Of a stretch of DNA of 11,845 nt, positions 1 to 8,158 are shown one piece after another. Under the pieces are notes generated by a model that made no database searches, was not told the DNA's origin, and worked only from the letters and a program-made list of their open reading frames with translations. Where the stretch lies: assembly GCF_000227135.1 (NCBI RefSeq), contig NC_018243.1, positions 586,963 to 598,807 on the forward strand, given 5' to 3'. A program made the translations under genes and the position numbers. How positions within the stretch are numbered: position 1 is the first letter of the stretch; each line of letters starts with the position of its first letter. Origin of the DNA: Leishmania donovani. Its lineage: Eukaryota > Euglenozoa > Kinetoplastea > Trypanosomatida > Trypanosomatidae.

Positions 1-325
1 GGACCCTGGGACCCGCACAGATGTTTTGAAGCCCGAAGCGCCACTCCGGCCCCCGTCACGTCTTCCCGGCGGGTCGCATCGCGCACATGACGAATCGACC
101 GCTGGCACATCGAAAATGCGTGCTGAGTGACGTCCAAAGTCGACGCCGCCAAGTCCGCCCTCGCGGTCACCAGCTCGGCGTTCAAGCGAGCCTGCCTGAT
201 CGAGTACGCTCTCTCGGCGTCGGCCATCTTGCAGAGGGCTTGCCTCGCACACCCACCCACCCCTATGCTCGATGCAGTCCGCTCAAGGCTTGCAAAACCT
301 GGCCACGATGCTGGCAGTCCCCCGC

Positions 326-676
326 AAGAGGCTCCGTCGCCACCTGGAATGCAGATGCGGGTGGCGCGTTGTGACCGTGCTTCCATGGTGTCATAGGGAA
401 AGCCACTGCACCTGCTCATCTGGAGCACACCGAGTGCGGACGGCCCCGCTGAGCGGCATTGGTCATGTGTTCGGATATAAAGGCCGCTTCGTTCTGCACA
501 CGCAGCTCGCGCCGACTGCCCTCCGCATGACGGCGTTCGAGGGATGTCCGCTGTGCGTCGTCGACGCTGGCTCAGTGGCCGATCATCCGCTGCATGCGCG
601 TGCGGGAGAAACACGTCTCGCGCAAAAATGCCGACAGTGCCTCTGTCGCTTGACCTTAATCGTCCATCGAACGTGC
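326..676. repeat. 351-bp direct repeat, left copy (ends at gap)
   Basis: Bases 326-676 match 776-1126 with no difference that I could find, at a constant offset of 450. The left copy ends exactly where the N run begins and the right copy starts exactly where it ends. This suffix/prefix arrangement is typical of two contigs that overlap but were scaffolded without merging, so a single genomic copy is most likely. Confidence 0.95.
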
Positions 677-775
677 NNNNNNNNNNNNNNNNNNNNNNNN
701 NNNNNNNNNNNNNNNNNNNNNNNNNNNNNNNNNNNNNNNNNNNNNNNNNNNNNNNNNNNNNNNNNNNNNNNNNNN
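677..775. other. Assembly gap, 99 N
   Basis: A run of 99 unknown bases. Its length equals that of the other gap in this window (10853-10951), which suggests a fixed placeholder and not a measured distance. It is flanked on both sides by the same 351-bp sequence. Confidence 0.98.
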
Positions 776-1126
776 AAGAGGCTCCGTCGCCACCTGGAAT
801 GCAGATGCGGGTGGCGCGTTGTGACCGTGCTTCCATGGTGTCATAGGGAAAGCCACTGCACCTGCTCATCTGGAGCACACCGAGTGCGGACGGCCCCGCT
901 GAGCGGCATTGGTCATGTGTTCGGATATAAAGGCCGCTTCGTTCTGCACACGCAGCTCGCGCCGACTGCCCTCCGCATGACGGCGTTCGAGGGATGTCCG
1001 CTGTGCGTCGTCGACGCTGGCTCAGTGGCCGATCATCCGCTGCATGCGCGTGCGGGAGAAACACGTCTCGCGCAAAAATGCCGACAGTGCCTCTGTCGCT
1101 TGACCTTAATCGTCCATCGAACGTGC
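776..1126. repeat. 351-bp direct repeat, right copy (starts at gap)
   Basis: Identical to 326-676. After 1126 the sequence continues uniquely into the region downstream of the large minus-strand gene, and before 326 the left copy continues uniquely to the window edge. A collapsed model would therefore run from 325 into this copy and onward. Confidence 0.95.
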
Positions 1127-1868
1127 GGCTGTTGAACTCGCCCGGCTTTCCTCCCGCACCGGCCACCAGAAGAGTGGATTCGCTCACGCATACGGTGGCT
1201 TCATAACGTGACATCGCACTCGTCTCAGACCTGCGTGTGATGGTCGCCCCGTGAGCGTCCTGGCTGCTGTTAGGCATTCTCCAGTATGTGATGCAGCACT
1301 GCGTCTCACCACGTCAGGCATCGGGCATATGCTGAGCCAGTGGCTCTTGGTAAGGGGCGCAGTGCGGTGGGCATGGGGCTGGTGGGCGAAGCTATGGCGG
1401 CATGGTGGTGGTGTTGGGGAGATCGGCGTGTGCGTGTTATGAGCGGGACTGGCAGAGACAGAGCGAGAGACATCGCGATAGTGCAGCAGGCCAAGTCGTG
1501 CCGCCTTGAGGACGGAGGGTAAACCAAACGGCGGGAGGGCAGTCGCAGCACAGCTGTGCGACCGTCTTCCTTCAGCATGTCCTGTGCGCCTGCCCGAGTG
1601 CGGCTTCAGGATTCTTTCGGCTCACTGTGTTAGCATCCGGCAGTCGTCATGACTTTCCGTGAACCCCCTCCTTTGCACCTCTCGGACCAACTGACAACGA
1701 CGCGGCAGCTCTGAGACGCACACGCCAGCGCACCTGTTCTCTGCGCTGGTTTTCCCTCTCCTTCCTCGACGCGCTACAGTGCCGCGCGCAAGAGAGGAGC
1801 GGAGAGGGAAGGAGGTATGGTGCATGGGTGCAGCCGCATCCCCCGAGCCTAAAGAACTACTCTTAGAC
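1127..1868. other. Intergenic region / 3' UTR of the large gene
   Basis: No convincing gene on either strand. Short open frames exist but are those expected from GC-rich sequence. The region follows the stop of the 1880-codon minus-strand gene and should contain its 3' UTR and polyadenylation region. It holds two pyrimidine tracts on the minus strand: one at about 1787-1815, ending at an AG at 1775-1774, and one at about 1507-1539, ending at an AG at 1506-1505. The latter is the better placed for a downstream transcript. Confidence 0.6.
1505..1539 (-). promoter_or_regulatory. Candidate spliced-leader acceptor (weak)
   Basis: On the minus strand a pyrimidine-rich stretch (CCCTCCCGCCGTTTGG, then TTTACCCTCCGTCCTC) runs without an internal AG into CAAG, with the AG at 1506-1505. 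It lies 363 bases past the stop codon of the large gene, a normal distance for the next trans-splice site in a trypanosomatid cluster. It would serve whatever gene or gene remnant lies to the left. No transcript evidence is available. Confidence 0.28.
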
Positions 1869-4800
1869 TCAACGGCGCTGCCTTCGTAGGCGGCGTGCCA
1901 CCGCAGAGCGATGGCGGCGTTCCGTCTCAGCAAGCAGCTCCTGCAGCATCGCAAGCGTAAGGCGCGGCCCTGCTTGGATATGCTCCAGCCACGCGCGCAG
2001 CATGGCGTAGCCCTCCACGTCATCGCGACTGAGTGCTCCAACAAGCCACATCAGGAGATTCGAGGAAGGACACAAGAATGCGTCGTGCAGCCACATTTGC
2101 GCCAGCACAGGCTGCCGAAGTAGCGGCGCGAACAGCTTCCACGCGGGCCACTCGCGCACGCGGTCCGGCGGAGCAGCGCGCGCAGCCGCCAGACCCTCGA
2201 GGAGGGAAGCAAGGTGCGCAGGTACCGGAGTCAGCAACGGAGTCTCTGTGGTTGGTGTAAACTGCTCTGCTGTGTACAAGGCAGTGCACAAGGAACACTG
2301 GAGCGCAAGAAAGGCGGGCAGAGAGCGTACACGTGCCGCGCTGGCAGAGGACAGAACCATGGGCCACTCATCACTTGGGTGCTCGCCGCGGTGAGTAGAT
2401 GCAAGGGAGCCGTCGGTCCGTTTGGTGCGGGTCGGAGTGGCGGCTAAGGATGAGCTCGAGCGAGCTGCGCAGGCGACGCCACCGTTGTCCTTACGGCTGT
2501 CCTCGCAACACACCAGAGGGCTGCAAAGCAGCAGCGCCTTCACAGTTGCATCCACGTACAATGGGCTCTGCTGCGGTGCCACGCGCCGCAGCAGTGGACC
2601 AGCGGCAACGTAGGCGTGATGCAGTGCCAGAGAAGCGCAGGTGCCGTCCACCTCCAACCCGCCCCTCTCGGTGTCGCTGCTGCCCTGAGAACGGAGCAAC
2701 GCGGCCTCCGCCAGGCCGAGTAGCGTGGCTGCGCACACGGCCCAGAGTGACGTGCTCTGCTGCGCCGCTGATCGCGCGAGGATGCTAGACGTCCACAGGT
2801 GATGAAGCAGTACGGCAAGGCTCAGCTTTGCCCGGCGCCGCACCGCCGGTACCGCCGCGGCCCCTTCCTCTCCGTCTCGCCCTACCCCTGCGCGGGGCGC
2901 GCCGCCCTCCCGCGAGGTGCCCAGAAGCAGCGCCTTCACCTCTTTCAGGCAGGGATAGGCGTGCAACGCAGAGAGCGATGACGACGAGGAAACATCGTCC
3001 GCGGCTCCGCGGTGACGGCGGAGGCTTGACGCATCGGAGAGAATGGCCTCCTGCAGTGCTGGCCGCTGGGCTTCCGCTTCGGCATGTAGCGCTTGCAAGA
3101 GTCGGCTGCACTCCGCGGGAGTGGGGTATGCACGAGAGGCGTCACCACCGGCGGCAGAAGCCGCAGCAGAGGTGGGGCAAGAAGACGCCTGGCTTGACTC
3201 GGGGAACGATGACGCTGTCCCAGTTGCCGAGACGGTCATCACATAGGCGGCCTGCATCGCCGCAGTGGCGCCGCCCAGGCCATCCGCGCGCGACGTTGCG
3301 TAACGGCTGCGGCCAAAACAGGCCTGGTACTGCAGCGCCAGCAGCACTGGAACAGTGGAGAAGCGCGCGACGTCCTGGAGGAGCAATTTGAGGTAGGCAG
3401 TGTGCTGCGCCGTGCTGGAGGGAGGCGTGTGGGTCTGCAGAACTTCTAGCAGCGCCGGTGTGGGAGCGATACGCTGATGTGCGGCACCATAGCCGTCGAC
3501 GTCACTGCGGCCGAGGCGAGCTTCGCCGCTACCAACACCCATGATGACCAGCAGGGCTGCCTCGCTTCCTTCTGTGACGCGACGGCGAGCACCGTGGGCT
3601 TTGCACTCGTGAAGCTGCTGCGACGACGCGGTAGCGGCGACGGAAGCTGAGGCAGGCGCTGCCATGGAGAATAGGGACTGAGTCAATCTCGCCTTGGACA
3701 GCATGTCGGCGATGTCCTCCCACAATGGAACTGGCAGCCCTCTGCGGTGCGTGAAATCCAGCAAGGCGCCCTGTTGGCAGTCCCGCACGATGCCGCGCAC
3801 CAGCGCAGCGCCGGCTTCGCCCATTCGCAGCCCGACGCGCGCCATCTCCACCACAGCGCGGTCGCTGATCACGAAAGCGAGGCCGACGGGGCGCACCGAG
3901 CGGCGTGCCTGCGCCCCAGGTCGCGCGTCGCCGTCGTCTGAGCCTTCGGCGTCTAGGTCGCCCACCAAACGTAGAACTGGCACGCGCTTTTTCACAAGCA
4001 CATGTCGCTGCGATCGTCGACTCCAAACTCGAGTGTGCACCGTTCGAACGCCTTTCTGAAGCAAAGGCCGCGGCTGCTTGTCGGCGTGGCGTAACATCCG
4101 GCTGGCGTGCACGATCGAGGCGGCCAGCTTCAGCGCCTTGTACGGATGCCCGCCTTCAAGCAGCTGACGCAGCAAGGATGCGGTGGCATCCGGGGAGACG
4201 GTGGCTGACCCGAACGGCAAGAGCCGATCAATCAGCGCGACCCCGCGCAGCTCCTCCAGGCGCTGTCGCTGCTCTGCTAGTCTTTCCTCAGGAGACTGAG
4301 ATGAAGAGGCGTAGTACTTGCGCACTCGCGACGCGCCACCACCGAAAGAGTGGGAAAGGCCGCCTTGCCCCTCCTTGTGGTTGCGCTCGTAGGCAGCGCG
4401 GCGCTGCTCGTACTCGCGCATGAGAGCTTCGCGCACCTCGAGCTGCTCGCGACTGTGCTCTTGAAGTGCCGTCAAGAAGCCCATGGAGATGGCGATGCTG
4501 GACTGCAGGTTCTGGTGTCGGTACGCTGGCGCTTCCTGCTGCATCGTGCACCACCACGACATGGCTTGTCGCACCGCAGCCTTGTATGGTGCTGCAGTGC
4601 AGCCCTTTGACGCGGCGAAGTCCACCGCGGGCGACGAGAGCAGTACGCGCCGCACGTCGCTGGGCTCTCGCAGCTGGAAGGCCGTGTCAGCGTGGTGGGT
4701 GGTGAGGAGCAGCAAGGCGTTAAGGAGAGAGTTGTGCAGTCCGAGCCGTACAGATGGCATGTGGTGCCGTGCGTACGTGTCGGCGTTGTACACGGCGGCG

Positions 4801-7511
4801 TGCTCCTTAAGGAACATCTGCACATCCGTCCACGGTTCCCACCCGGCAGCCCTTCGCAAGTCAGTCTCGTGGCACCGTGCAAACCCGACGGTGAGCGACG
4901 AGACGACATGCAGCATGGCGGGCTGGGTGTATAGACAGAGAGGCGCCGCCACCGCCGGCGCCGTGGTGGCCCTCTCACCAAAGCACTGAATTAACCCCTT
5001 GTGCAGCTGCACCACCACGGCGTGGGCCTCGTCCCAGGCCGTGTGGAAGCGCCGCATCGAAGCCGAAGCGGAGCTCTTTGCTGTCGTCAAGGTCGACTGC
5101 GTAAGTGCGGAGGAGGAGAGGAGGGCTGGGGCGTGCCGGCGGCCAGCGCTGAAGAGACCTCCGTCGCGCACCGACGCCGCTGACGCTGTTCTCTTTGATG
5201 TCGCCGTCGCATCGCTGGTGCACACAGAATCCAGAAAGACATCCAACAGCGTCGTGCGGCGGTTGGGGTTGATCCCTCGAGTCGTCTTCGCATTGGCATC
5301 GGCCACGTCTTCGTTGATCACCATCTCCTGCTCGAGTGCACCCGTAGCTGGCTGTGCCGCGTACAGGTAGGTGCACAGCAGTGCATCCCTCAAGAACGAA
5401 ACAGGCGACCAGCGTAGTGGCGATTCAGCTGAGCGCTGCGGCTCGTGGTGCCGCCTCGCTGAAGCCGTAGGCACGGTGGTCGAGGCTTCACCAACGGCGA
5501 ACATCTCCGCCCCTGCATGGTGTGCAGCTTCATGGACTTCCTCGATGAGGCATCGCTGCAGCTGCGCCCTTCGCCACCCGAGCAAGTACAGCGTAGCTTG
5601 CTCGAAGCATGCGCTCGCCGTCGTCGCAGGGGCCGCCGAGAATGCGATTCCGTCTACCAGTCCATCGCTCACAGCTTCGCGGTTGCCCTTAGCACGCATT
5701 AGCGTCGCTGCCGCCTTGAGAACCCAAGCCGTTACACACGGGGTCAGTCGCAAGCGCGGCAGGTTCGACACGCCGCCGTGTGGAGCTCCGTGGTCGTCAC
5801 GGCAGACACCAGCCGTTGCGTGACGCTCGGCCGCTCCGTGCGATAACGCTGTGATGGTAAAGTAGCTGCTCCAGTACTCACGCTCCTCAGCTGTAAAAGG
5901 GCTCGCATCCATGGCGCTGGGGTCTGCTGCCGAAAACGATGAAGACGCTTCGCCCTCGCTACGGATGCCGACGGCACACCAAGCGAGTTCAGTCGGTACG
6001 GAAAGCATGCGCCATGCTTGGGCATCATCTGTCGAGCCTCCGCTCGGCACGAACTCCAAGCGCAGATCCAGCTCCCTGCCCTTCACGCCGGCCGGTGTGC
6101 GAGAAGTCGGAGCACCAGTGACCAGCGTCGAGAGAGAAGAGCGGCGTGCCACCCCCGCGCATGAATCCCCCGAACACGGCCCACGTGACAGAGCCTCACC
6201 CACAACGCCGTCGAAGGCGCTGACGTCACCGCAGGCGAAGCTTATCCGCTGCTCCGCCGGCGCCGCTTCCATCATAACGCTCACGATGTCCACGAAAACC
6301 TGCAGTAGCTCGCCAACCTTCTCCGCAGAGCGCCGCAGTGCAGCCTCCTCCAGCGTCGACTCAAGCGGCACCAGCGGCGATAGGCCCTGCAGGTCAAAGT
6401 CGAAGTTGGCATCCGCGTCGGACGCCACCGAGCCGGGACTTGCCCTGCCGGTCCCTTCGCCCGGATCGCCGTGTGTCCAAGGGCAGCACCCCACATCGTG
6501 CAAGGAGCAGTGACCGTCTCGCAGTTGCGTTACGCAGTAGTGCGAGGGGTGGTGCCGGTAGGGGCACACGCTGGCATGCGTGACCCGCCCATCCCCGGCT
6601 GAAGCACGAGTCGATGCCCCGCAAAGCTGGTGTTGGCAGCCTCCCTGCAGCCGACACGGGTGCACGGATGCACCGCTTTTCTGTTGTGCGCGCTCCTGTC
6701 GCCGCCGCTCTCGCGCTTCGCGAACCTGCCGCTGTCGCTGTCGGTGCGCGTGTCGCTCAGCTGGGGTGGAGGGGGCGGTGCTGCCGGGCACATGGCCACC
6801 CTCACGGGAGCTGTTGCGGAACGCGGCCGCCGAGGGATCAGCGACGGAGCGCAGCAGCGCTACTGTGGCGTCCGAGCCATCCACGTTGCCGTCCGCGCGG
6901 AGGCCTTGTTGTATCAGTGCCCAACGTACCGCGCTCGGTGCAGCTGCCACGAGCTCATCCTCGCCATCCACCGCAACCTTCGTTCTAGAGCACGCCGACG
7001 CTGCGGTGGCGGCTGCCGTGCGGCCGGGGAGGGCAGGTGAAGATCCGCGGTATGCAGGCGCCTGCGCAGCCGGGGCGCCGACGGCGGCGGCACTGTTTAC
7101 GTAGGCGTAGCTCTGCGGAGGCGGAGTCGTCGCCTCTGAACCGACGGCACGGCTGCGCACGTCAGACGCAAAGACAAGGGAGGACGAGGCTGTCACGCCG
7201 TACGACGATGCACGCTGTACTGAGCGAGCGCCCGCGTGAGCCGCTGCGGAGGTTTGGTCAGAGGCGGACCTGCTTGGCGAGACTCTTTCACCTCGTTGAC
7301 TCCTCGATGAGTAGCTGGGCGTGGCGACAGTCCGTGAAGACACCGCTTCTTGCTGACCCCCTGGTGGCGCCGCCATGGGGACACGGCGGAGATGCGTTGA
7401 GGCCCACGCCGGCGGACGCGGCGGTCGTGCGTCTCGAGTCGCCACAAGAAGCGCAGCGCCGGCGGCGTTGCGCCTGGAGAAGCCCCTGCGGGCAACGCGG
7501 CGCCATCCCAT
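1869..7511 (-). CDS. Large conserved-hypothetical-type protein with CCCH-like Cys/His cluster (1880 aa)
   Basis: A single 5.6-kb open frame from ATG at 7511-7509 to TGA at 1871-1869. An in-frame TAG at 7517-7515 lies two codons upstream, so Met1 is the first possible start; Met46 is an alternative. The first 27 residues have many Arg and no Asp or Glu, as in a mitochondrial presequence. Residues ~50-280 look disordered (Ser/Ala/Arg), ending in an Arg/Gln-rich basic stretch (~253-278). A Cys/His cluster follows: C286, C292, C297, C316, H320, C326, C335, C343, H347. Its last part, C326-x8-C335-x7-C343-x3-H347-G, resembles a CCCH zinc finger with a long second spacing. The rest is mostly helical with low-complexity inserts: a charged, probably coiled-coil stretch at ~1015-1095 and TPR/PPR-like helices (~1100-1140), but no repeat motif I can name. 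RNA binding is an inference from the finger alone. Family not recognised; the reality of the gene is near certain. Confidence 0.93.
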   Translation of the reverse strand: MGWRRVARRGFSRRNAAGAALLVATRDARPPRPPAWASTHLRRVPMAAPPGGQQEAVSSRTVATPSYSSRSQRGERVSPSRSASDQTSAAAHAGARSVQRASSYGVTASSSLVFASDVRSRAVGSEATTPPPQSYAYVNSAAAVGAPAAQAPAYRGSSPALPGRTAAATAASACSRTKVAVDGEDELVAAAPSAVRWALIQQGLRADGNVDGSDATVALLRSVADPSAAAFRNSSREGGHVPGSTAPSTPAERHAHRQRQRQVREARERRRQERAQQKSGASVHPCRLQGGCQHQLCGASTRASAGDGRVTHASVCPYRHHPSHYCVTQLRDGHCSLHDVGCCPWTHGDPGEGTGRASPGSVASDADANFDFDLQGLSPLVPLESTLEEAALRRSAEKVGELLQVFVDIVSVMMEAAPAEQRISFACGDVSAFDGVVGEALSRGPCSGDSCAGVARRSSLSTLVTGAPTSRTPAGVKGRELDLRLEFVPSGGSTDDAQAWRMLSVPTELAWCAVGIRSEGEASSSFSAADPSAMDASPFTAEEREYWSSYFTITALSHGAAERHATAGVCRDDHGAPHGGVSNLPRLRLTPCVTAWVLKAAATLMRAKGNREAVSDGLVDGIAFSAAPATTASACFEQATLYLLGWRRAQLQRCLIEEVHEAAHHAGAEMFAVGEASTTVPTASARRHHEPQRSAESPLRWSPVSFLRDALLCTYLYAAQPATGALEQEMVINEDVADANAKTTRGINPNRRTTLLDVFLDSVCTSDATATSKRTASAASVRDGGLFSAGRRHAPALLSSSALTQSTLTTAKSSASASMRRFHTAWDEAHAVVVQLHKGLIQCFGERATTAPAVAAPLCLYTQPAMLHVVSSLTVGFARCHETDLRRAAGWEPWTDVQMFLKEHAAVYNADTYARHHMPSVRLGLHNSLLNALLLLTTHHADTAFQLREPSDVRRVLLSSPAVDFAASKGCTAAPYKAAVRQAMSWWCTMQQEAPAYRHQNLQSSIAISMGFLTALQEHSREQLEVREALMREYEQRRAAYERNHKEGQGGLSHSFGGGASRVRKYYASSSQSPEERLAEQRQRLEELRGVALIDRLLPFGSATVSPDATASLLRQLLEGGHPYKALKLAASIVHASRMLRHADKQPRPLLQKGVRTVHTRVWSRRSQRHVLVKKRVPVLRLVGDLDAEGSDDGDARPGAQARRSVRPVGLAFVISDRAVVEMARVGLRMGEAGAALVRGIVRDCQQGALLDFTHRRGLPVPLWEDIADMLSKARLTQSLFSMAAPASASVAATASSQQLHECKAHGARRRVTEGSEAALLVIMGVGSGEARLGRSDVDGYGAAHQRIAPTPALLEVLQTHTPPSSTAQHTAYLKLLLQDVARFSTVPVLLALQYQACFGRSRYATSRADGLGGATAAMQAAYVMTVSATGTASSFPESSQASSCPTSAAASAAGGDASRAYPTPAECSRLLQALHAEAEAQRPALQEAILSDASSLRRHRGAADDVSSSSSLSALHAYPCLKEVKALLLGTSREGGAPRAGVGRDGEEGAAAVPAVRRRAKLSLAVLLHHLWTSSILARSAAQQSTSLWAVCAATLLGLAEAALLRSQGSSDTERGGLEVDGTCASLALHHAYVAAGPLLRRVAPQQSPLYVDATVKALLLCSPLVCCEDSRKDNGGVACAARSSSSLAATPTRTKRTDGSLASTHRGEHPSDEWPMVLSSASAARVRSLPAFLALQCSLCTALYTAEQFTPTTETPLLTPVPAHLASLLEGLAAARAAPPDRVREWPAWKLFAPLLRQPVLAQMWLHDAFLCPSSNLLMWLVGALSRDDVEGYAMLRAWLEHIQAGPRLTLAMLQELLAETERRHRSAVARRLRRQRR

Positions 7512-7525
7512 GACCTAGCTTAACG

Positions 7526-7552
7526 TCAACCAGTGCGTGGAGGTATGCGCAT
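7526..7552 (-). other. Short upstream ORF in the 5' leader of the large gene (8 codons)
   Basis: On the minus strand ATG at 7552-7550 opens an 8-codon frame (MRIPPRTG) that ends at TGA 7528-7526, 14 bases before the main ATG at 7511. If trans-splicing uses the AG at 7635-7634, this is in the mature leader and would be met first by scanning ribosomes, lowering translation of the main frame. Its effect is inferred; the frame itself is plainly present. Confidence 0.5.
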
Positions 7553-7633
7553 ACGTGTGTGAGAGGGCCGCTGCGCGGTAGGCAGGCGTGAGGCTGTTGG
7601 GCAGAGAGCGAGAGGAGGAGACGTTGCGTGTGA

Positions 7634-7646
7634 CTGGAAAAAAAAA
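7634..7646 (-). promoter_or_regulatory. Spliced-leader trans-splice acceptor for the large gene
   Basis: The minus strand reads TTTTTTTTTCCAG, that is nine T, then CC and AG with the AG at 7635-7634. A pyrimidine run directly followed by AG is the classic trypanosomatid trans-splice signal. It predicts a 122-nt leader between the spliced leader and the ATG at 7511. The upstream (GT)11 tract reads as AC repeats on this strand and lies just before the acceptor. Confidence 0.72.
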
Positions 7647-7674
7647 TCAGCATTTGAGGGAGGCCGAGGAGGAG

Positions 7675-7696
7675 GTGTGTGTGTGTGTGTGTGTGT
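7675..7696. repeat. (GT)11 microsatellite
   Basis: Eleven uninterrupted GT units on the plus strand (AC on the coding strand), 40 bases upstream of the acceptor of the large gene. Such runs are frequent in trypanosomatid intergenic regions and vary in length between strains. Confidence 0.97.
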
Positions 7697-8158
7697 AGAG
7701 TATCGCACCACTGTGAGACAGAGCACGGTGCCGCAGTCGCACTCCCGGCCCCCTCCTTCCACCCCCTCGCCCTTCCTTCATGCCATGGGGGCAGGGCCAA
7801 CGAAAGTCACAGACGTGCGCACACAGAGACACACGGCATCGACAGCATTAGCACAACTGCCACATCTCAACCCACGCAAGCCACGGCACACCGAGTCGAT
7901 CCTGCTCAGGCGGAGAAGAGGAGAGGCCACGCACAACGAAGGCGAGGCTTAGAAGATTCAGCGACCGCACACGCACACGCACGCACCGAAGAATCGGGTC
8001 GGTGGGGCGTGTGGCACACGAGCAGCATTAAGAGCAACGAGGAGAGATCGCTGCGTTGAGCAGTGATGCAAGTGAACAAGGAAGAATGCGCGCAGATGAG
8101 CAAGAGATGATGAAGCCAGCGCACGCACACAAGGCGCATAGTTCTAAACAGCGCTGCT

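Larger units (their letters stand above)
1..1126 (-). pseudogene. Possible decayed coiled-coil gene, fragments in different frames
   Basis: Read on the minus strand, this stretch gives coding-like pieces that do not join in one frame. At about 1022-1105 and 866-1021 one frame gives charged helical peptides (for example SAFLRETCFSRTRMQRM and DDAQRTSLERRHAEG), separated by in-frame TGA codons at 1022-1024 and 866-868. By my count about 71% of third positions in that frame are G or C, against about 55% in the neighbouring fully open frame. At 1-227 another frame starts with ATG at 227 and gives an Ala/Arg/Glu-rich helix (MADAERAYSIRQARLNAELV), with about 76% GC3, open to the window edge. This fits a degraded coiled-coil gene on the same strand as its neighbours. 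It could instead be a live gene starting at 227 plus unrelated intergenic sequence, or a chance effect of GC-rich DNA. The family is not recognised. The segment 326-676 probably repeats 776-1126 artificially. Confidence 0.32.
7512..8158. other. Intergenic region between the Qbc-SNARE gene and the large gene
   Basis: It contains the 3' UTR of the SNARE gene (from 8158 leftwards) and the 5' leader of the large gene, with the microsatellite, acceptor and upstream ORF listed separately. AC/GC-rich low-complexity sequence (for example CGCACACGCACACGCACGCA near 7968) explains the longish spurious open frames here. No further gene is supported on either strand. Confidence 0.8.

Noticed and set aside
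272..1135. Long plus-strand frame (287 codons with unknown residues) across the first gap
   Set aside because: It crosses a 99-N gap between two identical 351-bp segments, so the frame is doubled by the assembly. The strand is opposite to all supported genes and the peptide is Cys/Arg-rich without a domain-like pattern.
1..1277. Uninterrupted minus-strand frame from ATG 1277 to the window edge as a single intact gene
   Set aside because: Third-position GC is only about 55% with many CGA codons in the middle part, while another frame there has better codon use but contains stops. Only the 1-227 part of this frame looks coding.
2400..7100. Numerous plus- and minus-strand frames of 60-200 codons inside the large gene
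   Set aside because: They overlap a 5.6-kb continuous frame and are the normal shadows of GC-rich coding sequence, with Arg/Pro/Ala-rich peptides.
7512..8158. Degenerate retroposon (SIDER-type) in the 3' UTR
   Set aside because: Such elements are common in Leishmania 3' UTRs, but I could not recognise their signature sequence or an A-rich end with target duplications here or in 9077-10555.
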